From positions 7,132,501-7,196,500 of the forward strand of contig JAIVEN010000012.1 in the NCBI GenBank assembly GCA_026686845.1: 64,000 nucleotides of DNA, read 5' to 3'. The translations under genes and the position numbers were made by a program. The notes under the pieces were generated by a model. That model was not told the DNA's origin. It ran no database searches and saw only the letters and a list, made by a program, of their open reading frames with translations. Below, in pieces: positions 56,952-64,000 of the stretch; position 1 is the first letter of the stretch; each line of letters begins with the position of its first letter. The DNA comes from Adenanthera pavonina. Taxonomy: Eukaryota; Streptophyta; Magnoliopsida; Fabales; Fabaceae.

Positions 56952-58738
56952 ATGGCTGGCTTTGGAGAAAGCATATTACCAGAAGGGAACAACATAAATA
57001 GACCACCTGGCTTCAGTGGAGAACATTATGGGTACTGGAAGATGAGGATGCAGATCTATCTCCAATCAATTGATCTTGACATCTGGTCTATCATTGAGAA
57101 AGGAGATTTTGTCCCAATGGCTTTAACAGATGATGAAAAATACAAAGAGAAGCCAGAAGCTGAATGGAATGAAGAAGATAGAAGGAGAGTCTTGCTGAAC
57201 TTCAAGGCAAAGCATTGTTTAGTCAGTCCCCTAAACCAAGATGAATTCTACAAAGTCTCACAATGCTCCACTGCTAAAGGAATGTGGGACACCCTGCAGA
57301 TTTTGCATGAAGGAACAACTGGAGTCAGGGAAAATAGACTGAACACATGCATTGGGGAATATGAATGTTTCGGAATGGCAGAAGGAGAAACTGTGAAAGA
57401 GCTACTAAAGAGATTCACTCTCATTATGAATTAGCTAAAGAGCCTGGGAAAGGAGTATACTCAAACAGAGAAAGTAAGGAAGATACTCAGAGCTCTCCCT
57501 CTGGAATGGCAACCTAAGGTGACAGTAATAGAGGAAGCCAGAGGAGAATCAATGGCCTCTGTCACAGATCTTTTCTGTAGCCTTGAAGAGTATGAAGGAA
57601 AAATAAAGCTCTCAAGGAAGCTGGACAGAACAGAAAGAAGAAAGGTGTTGCCCTCAAAGCTGCTGAAGAAAAAGGAGAAGAATCTAATGAAGGAGATGAG
57701 CTGGATGAAGATACTCTAGCTATGATGCTCAGAAATTTCGGAAGATTCTACAGCAAGAAGAGAAATAAGAGAATCTTCAAGAAGGGAGCAGCTAGAGAAA
57801 GCAAAAGAACCTGTGACTTGCTATGAGTGTAAGAAGCAGGGACACATCAAATGGGATTGTCCTTAATTCCTAAAGAAGCAAGAGAAAGAAAAGAAAGCTG
57901 CTGACAAAGGGAAAAGAAAAAAGCCTACATCTTGTCAATTTGGGGCAACAGCTCAGATGAGGAAGGAGAAGATGAAGATGAGATTGCCAACATTTGTTTG
58001 ATGGCACTTGCTTCTGAAGAAGCTGGACTCCCATGCAGCAGTGATCAACAAGAAGAGGTATATGAATCTGAACCTTCCTATTCTGAATTACTGGACGCAT
58101 TTCATGAGCTGCATGATGAGTTTGTTAAAGTTGCTAAAGAACTGAAACTAGCTAAGAAAAAGATTAACAAACTAGAATCTCAAAGCAACATCTCTGAAAT
58201 TGCACCTCTACCTATTGCTGAATCTGTCTGCTGTAAATCATGCATTAATCTAAAGCAAACCAATGAATATTTAGTAAAAAGCATGTCTAGGCTTACTAGA
58301 GGAAAAGATATGTTGTTTGCTTTAATGGGGAGCCAAAGAATATCATAAGGAAAAGCTGGACTTGGCTATGATCCATGTGCTGTTAGAGAAAAGATTAGGA
58401 AGAAGAATCAGAATGTATACATGAGACATTTTGTGCATACTAATGGAAATAAAAGTAAAGATTATATGTCACCTCACATTAAATCATATAATCAACCAAG
58501 GCATGCAAAACAAAAATATTATCTGCATTGTTTTCTTCCTGCCTCTCAATCTAGTAGTCCATTTACCACATGTAACTTCTGTAACAAAAGGGGGCATATT
58601 TCTAGCTCTTGTGCTTTGAAGAAAAATGGGCTAAACAGAACTGTTAAATGGGTTCCCAAAGGTACATCTGTATCTAGGGAAAAGGCTACTGACAAAAAAG
58701 GACCCAAGCAGATTTGGGTACCTAAAAGGAAAACTTGA
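56952..58738 (+). pseudogene. gag: gag of element K, broken
   Basis: Starts MAGFGESILPEGNN. The first 160 codons are open and end at TAG 57432-57434, the same codon that is TAA in B and Gln in C and G. A one-base loss near 57608 shifts frame. A deletion of about 11 bases near 57800 removes part of the Lys-rich stretch before the first knuckle, and TAA occurs near 57863. The later part is open at 57932-58348 and 58421-58738 and includes the second knuckle CNFCNKRGHISSSC. It ends WVPKRKT and TGA 58736-58738, again out of frame with pol. Confidence 0.9.
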
Positions 58739-58746
58739 ACCCTGGG

Positions 58747-61541
58747 TTGCAAGTCTGTCTCAAAGCTAAAAAGAGTAACAAATGGTATATGCATAGTGCC
58801 TGCTCAAGCCACATGACCGGTGACAAGGAGAAGTTCATCACCCTTAGAGACAAGAAAGGAGGAAAGGTGACCTTTGGAGGTGATTAATATGGCAAAATAG
58901 TCGGCATTGGCATTGTGGGGAAGAATCCTGAAACATCCATTGAAGAGGTGTTGTTTGTGATAAGCCTCAACCACAATCTGCTAAGTGTGAGCCAAACATG
59001 TGACAAAGGAAATTGGGTGCTGTTTGACTCAAAGTTTTGCCTGGTCATCAGAAAAAGTGATCACAAAGTAATCCTCAAGGCTAAAAGGGATGGTAACTGC
59101 TATACTATTGATCTTGATGAACTTCCTCCCTTAGATTCTGTTTGTTTAATTAGTCAGGACAATTATAGTTGACTATAGCATAGAAGATTAGCTCATGTTA
59201 ACATGAATCAGCTTTCAAAATTGGTAAAAAACGAGCTAGTCACTAGCCTGCCAAAAATTGCTTTTGAAAAGGATAAAGAATGTGATGCATGCTTAAAAGG
59301 AAAACAAACAAAATCTTCTTTCAAATCCAAAAATGTAGTCACCACAACTAGACCACTCAAACTACTGTATATGGACTTAATTGGACCTTCTAAGGTAAAA
59401 AGCATAGGTGGCAATTTGTATGTGCTTGTAATTGTGGATGATTACTCTAGATTTACATGGACATTATTTCTTTCTTCTAAAAGTAATACCTTTGATGCAT
59501 TTGTAACCTTAGCTAAGAAAGTGTAAAAAGAGAAAGGTATTTCTATTGTGTCTATCAAGTCAAATCATGGAGGAGAGTTTGAAAACTCATACTTCCTGGA
59601 GTACTACAATGAGCATGGAATTGATCACAACTTCTCAGCTCCAAGAACTCCTCAACAGAATAGAGTAGTGGAAAGGAAGAACATTTAGTATTTATTGAAA
59701 ATGAAACTGCTTCTAAACATGTTTCTGATGAAGATGATCTTGTTTCAAACTTTAAAAAATTAGATATTTCTAATAAAGGTATAATTGAACCTCCAAAAAT
59801 ATCTGAATCTGTTAATATAGAGGAAAATATTAAGAAGAGAAATTTTGAAGAAGAAAATGATGAAGTAATATCTCAAGAACTCCCTAGAGCTTGGAGATAT
59901 CAAAGGAATCACCCTGTTGATCAAGTGATAGGGAATGTTCAAGAGAAAGTTAGAACCAGAAAATAGTTAAGGGATCAAATGATTAACTGCGCTTTCATAT
60001 CACAAATTGAACCTAAATATAGTGAGGAAGCCTTAACTGATGAGTACTGGACTCTAGCTATGCAGGATGAATTAAATCAATTTGAAAGAAATCAAGTCTA
60101 GGATTTAGTGCCTAGACCCAAAAATCATCCTGTCATAGGTACCAAATGGGTTTGTAGAAATAAATTTGATGAATCAGGATCAATCATCAGAAATAATGCT
60201 AGACTGGTTGCTAAAGGATATAATCAAGAAGATGGAATTGATTTTGAAAAAACCTTTGCTCCAGTAGCTAGATTAGAAACAATTAGAATTCTATTAGCAT
60301 ATGCATGCATGAAAAATATTTTGTTATATCAAATTGATGTTAAGAGTGCTTTTCTGAATGGATATATCATGGAAGAGGTTTATGTAGATCAACCTCCAGG
60401 TTTTGAGGATTCTGCAAAACCAAACCATGTGTATAAACTGAAGAAAGCTCTTTACGATTTAAAACAAGCCCCTAGAGCATTGTATGATAGATTGAGTAGT
60501 TTTCTAACTGACAAGGGGTTTAACAGAGGAAAAGTAGATACAACTTTATTTACTAAGAAAGAAAACGAAGATTTACTGATTGTTCAAATCTATGTTGATG
60601 ATATTATATTTGGTGCTACTAATGAATCTCTTTGCAAAAATTTTTCTAAGTTAATGCAGGGGGAATTCGAAATGTCCATGATGGGTGAACTCAACTTCTT
60701 TCTTGGATTGCAAATCAGACAGTGCAATGATGGTATCTTCCTCAATCAATCCAAGTATCTAAAGGAATTGCTGAAAAAGTTTGGAATGGAAAATGCCAAG
60801 TCAATGGGGACACCTATGGCTACTACAACCAAACTGGATATGGATGAAAAAGGGAAACTGTTTGACATAACTCAGTACAAAAGAATGATTGGATCCCTGC
60901 TATACTTAACAGCTAGCAGACCTAACATTATGTTTAGTGTCTGTATGTGTGCAAGGTTCCAATCATGTCCCAAAGAAACCCATGCAGCTGCTGTGAAAAG
61001 AATCTTTAGATATCTTATTGGAATATCACAAATGGGTCTTTGGTATCCAAAGGGCAATGGAGAAGATCTCAAAGGATACACTGATGCTAACTTTGCAGGA
61101 TCCAAAACTGACAGAAAAAGCACAAATGGAACTTGTCAGTTTCTTGGAGGATCCTTGGTTTCATGGTTTAGCAAAAAGCATAACAGTGTAGCCTTATCCA
61201 CAGCAGAGGCTGAGTATGTTGCAGCTAGAAGCTGTTGTGCCCAAATCATCTGGATGAAACAGCAACTGGAAGATCTTGAGGTTGAATTGAGAGAAATTCC
61301 AATAATGTGTGACAACCAAAGTGACATCAATATCACAAAGAATCCTGTCATGCATTCAAGGACAAAACATATTGAAGTTAGGCACCACTTCATAAGGGAT
61401 CACATTCTCAAAGGAGAAATTAGATTGGAATACATCCCCACAGAAGATCAAGTTGCTGACATCCTCACAAAGCCTCTTTCAAAAGACAGATATTGTAAAA
61501 TCAGAAGAGAATTGGGTATGGTAAATCCCAATGAACTGTAA
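58747..61541 (+). pseudogene. pol: pol of element K, integrase deleted in part; RT and RNase H open
   Basis: The start layout equals B (TTG nine bases past the gag stop). The protease active-site Asp is His in this copy (WYMHSACSSHM). Stops occur near 58887, 59170 and 59524. After VVERKN (about 59683) roughly 340 bp of the integrase C-terminal half are missing and sequence resumes at a piece reading LVFIENETASKH. From 60108 to 61541 a single 477-codon frame holds RT (DVKSAFLNGYIMEEVYVDQ, YVDD) and RNase H (YTDANFAGS, where the usual second Asp of TDADF is Asn). Ends MVNPNEL. Confidence 0.9.
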
Positions 61542-62538
61542 GTAAATCTTTGTGCAACTCTGTTTTTAAATATTTCAGCATTGAATTAATTCTAACTTCA
61601 GCATCGAAGTGTGTTTTATTTAAGTTGCAGGTGCTCCTCATGAGATTCATTGGCAATAAATCAGAAATATGGAGCATACTGGAATGGAACAATCAAAAAG
61701 TAAAGAAAAGGGCAAGAATTCTAAGTTTCTGGATGAAATCTGTAAGTTTTTATAGTTGAAATTCGTATATTGCTTTTGTGTTAGACGAATTTCCATGAAA
61801 AATTAAGTTTCTGAGGAAGTCAGCATGGGCAACATTCGAATTTCGGATACCCATCAGACGAACTTCGGCCTGTTATTAGAAGGAACAGTTCTCAGTGATG
61901 GCTCGAAATTTGTCTGTTGATCCTTCAAAATTCAAATTTTAAAGAACAAAATTTCAAAGTTATAACTGTCCAACATGATGATTACTAATGCTTATCTCTT
62001 GACATACGAATGTTGGATAACTTTCACAAAGAATAGAACTTCAAATTTCTAACTTAAAATTCGTCTGTTGAAGCATGCTCCTCAATTTTAAATCGTTGAA
62101 AGATGAAGTTTTGTATGGTTAATTCGTCTGTTGTCTGGTGGTTTGTTTGCTGCTTGATGTTCATTCTTCAAAATTCAAACTTTGTTGAGACCAAGTTCGT
62201 CTATTCATCTTGTATCGTTTGAGCCAAGCCACTGTCAGACAAACTTTCTGAAGAAAATTCATCTGTCAATAAGCTTTACTGAACGGTTTAACTTGTAACT
62301 ACCCGAAGTTCAAATTTTGACCCTTTAAAATTCGTCTGTCAGACGGTTACATACGTTAAAACCAACGGTTTTCATTTGAACAAACGCAACCCTATTCCTA
62401 TTCTCTCTGAGTCTGTTCTAATTCTGCATACATTACTCTTCAATTCTGATCAAAAACCGTCATTTCCCACTGATTAAACTTCCTTTCGCATCCTTTAAAT
62501 CCATTCTTTGCTCTATTCTTCAACATTCATCCGCGTAA
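61542..62538 (+). other. pol-ORF3 spacer of element K
   Basis: About 1 kb without a gene. TTCGAA and CAGACGAA words occur at 61830-62340, with CCAACGGTTTTC near 62373 and TTTAAA at 62494-62499, 45 bp before the ORF3 ATG. Confidence 0.65.
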
Positions 62539-64000
62539 ATGGCAAGAGTCAAGAATCTAGGGGCTGGCAAAGGAGAAGCTCACCCAAAACATTCAGTAAA
62601 ATCCCAATATGCCACAAAGGAAGGAGAAAAACCGAAGAGAAAGGCAGAATCTAGCAAAGAAACTCCTTCCAAATGCCAGAAATCCACACCCAAGGGAGAA
62701 TCAAATAAGCCTGGACCATCTTCCTCAAAGACAGCAGAACCTTCGGTCCCTGTTCCTGTTACTGCTTAACCTGTTGCTCCCACTTCATCCTTAAGCACTG
62801 AATCTGGAGAGTACGAGCTTACCACACTGCCATTATGGAGCACTCCACAGATTCAAGAGGAATACTCCACCAAGTTTGCCAACAAAAAGGTAATTAAGCC
62901 ACATTGTGTAAACTTGGAGGATTTCTTAGTCTCTAATAGTTTTGATGCTGGTATATGGATAATGAGATACAAGAATCTGTTGGAAGTATTGGAGAGGTAT
63001 GATGATGAGGTAGTAAAGTCTTGGTATGCCTCCTTAAAATACAACAGCAAGAAGAAGAAGTGGGCAGTCAATCTAAGATCAAGGACCATCTGGCTCACTG
63101 ATGAGACGTTTAATGAGGTATTGGAGATCCCAGGGTAGGATGGCCTCAAGATTGACACCACTATCTCTAGATACATGGATGAGGCAGATACTGCTGATGA
63201 AGAAGGTGGCCCCTTTCTAAACTACAAGGCAAGTACAATTCTGAGGACATTGTTCAGAAGAAAGAAAAACTGGCCATCTATAAATATATTGAAGCCCACA
63301 GACCTCAGTGTTCAAGTAAGGATCCTGCACTACATAGTGTCCAGGATCATATTCAACAAAAGAGGCAGCTTCAATCTAATAACAAGGGCAGAGGCATATG
63401 TCATGGCTGCAATCATACGTGGAAAGCTGATCAACATGGGACATATCATACTCCAATGCATGATCAAGGCAAGGGATCAGAGGAAGGACTCCACACTCCC
63501 CTATGCAGCTATCATCTCTAGAATTCTACAATATACTAGAATTCAGCATCTTGAGAAGGGGAAGGGAAAGCCCATGGAGATCTTCAAGGAGGAAGAACTG
63601 TAAAGAATGGGAATTGAGAAGGATGAAGGAAGATAGGTTGGAAAGGGAGCACGAAGAACTGAAGATCTATTCTTTGTTGAAGGTGCTTCCCTACAGCAAG
63701 AGGGTACATCTGAGGCTCCTGTCAGACCTACTCCTCAACCCTCTATGCCTATCCCATCTCCCTCCAAGCCTACTCACATTTCAGCCACTCCCTCCTCTCG
63801 TGCCAAGCCAACCAAGGTCACTGAGTTGTATGACAGCCTATCAACACTCATTCTTAGCATTAGAGATGAGCAAAATGCCAAGTTTGCTCATCTGCAAGAT
63901 CAGATACATCAGTTGGCAAAGAACATGAAAGTGGTGGCTGATGCTTATAAAGATATCAAAAATGCAATACCTGTCACATCTGCTCCACCTCAGCCAGGGT
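62539..64000 (+). pseudogene. ORF3 of element K, broken and cut by the window end
   Basis: MARVKNLGAGKGEAHPKHS opens the frame; stops at 62767-62769 (TAA), 63136-63138 (TAG) and 63601-63603 (TAA) interrupt it. The core is clear (VVKSWYASLKYNSKKKKWAV, then AYVMAAIIRGKLINMGHII) and the coiled-coil region (LSTLILSIRDEQNAKFAHL) is reached before the edge. Function unknown, as for ORF3 of B. Confidence 0.87.

Larger units (their letters stand above)
55246..64000 (+). mobile_element. Element K, 5' two-thirds of a Sirevirus copy, runs off the window
   Basis: 5' LTR 55246-56896, primer site 56899, gag 56952-58738, pol 58747-61541, spacer, ORF3 from 62539. The right end is outside, so LTR age and duplication cannot be read. 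Gag has one stop and several shifts, integrase has an internal deletion, and ORF3 has stops. RT plus RNase H is still one open frame. Confidence 0.93.

Overview
This window is plant nuclear repeat DNA, probably from a dicot. It is built almost entirely of LTR retrotransposons nested inside one another. I see no host gene, no tRNA or rRNA gene, no CRISPR array and no bacterial feature. The dominant family is Ty1/copia of the Sirevirus (SIRE/Maximus) type. Its marks are LTRs of about 1.6-1.9 kb bounded by TGTTGAATC...CTAACA, a primer binding site matching initiator tRNA-Met (TGGTATCAGAGC), a long gag with two CCHC knuckles, pol in the order protease, integrase, reverse transcriptase, RNase H, a third ORF after pol, and two polypurine tracts before the 3' LTR.

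Layout. 1-5931: 3' half of element A (end of pol, broken ORF3, 3' LTR), inserted in an old minus-strand LTR E (5932-7237). 7238-15541: decayed minus-strand Ty3/gypsy material (RNase H and integrase remnants, then AT-rich LTR-like DNA), cut by another insertion at about 8126-9014. 15542-40689: a three-level nest. Solo LTR D (15542-16450 plus 40185-40689, duplication attcc) contains minus-strand element C (16451-40184), which contains the young, nearly intact plus-strand element B (23169-35294, duplication ttctt). 40723-42369: solo LTR F of a related family. 42370-43702: unresolved non-coding repeat DNA with a TATA box near its end. 43703-52964: old element G, whose 5' LTR holds solo LTR H (duplication atgac), which holds solo LTR I (duplication cgaag). 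52965-55245: gypsy-like and copia-like LTR remnants. 55246-64000: element K (5' LTR, gag, pol, start of ORF3), running off the right edge.

Element B is the reference copy. Its LTRs differ by only 7 transitions and 1 indel over about 1860 bp. Pol (1040 codons) and ORF3 (721 codons) are open. Gag has one in-frame stop at codon 161 and ends in a different frame from pol. Gag would form the particle, pol would mature, copy and integrate it, and ORF3 is of unknown function. ORF3 shows no signal peptide or membrane segment, and its core resembles the plant family called 'putative plant transposon protein'.

I found no clearly new multi-gene system. The points most worth testing are: (i) a ~198-bp tandem unit whose copy number explains the two LTR size classes; (ii) dense TTCGAA / CAGACGAA arrays in both the LTRs and the pol-ORF3 spacer, with a TATA box about 45 bp before ORF3, suggesting a second promoter; (iii) a cluster of AACGG (mitotic Myb/MSA-like) motifs just upstream of the LTR TATA box; (iv) a conserved gag/pol frame offset; and (v) a nearly invariant stretch between the two polypurine tracts. 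All homology calls and counts were made by eye from the sequence and remembered family motifs; no search was run.
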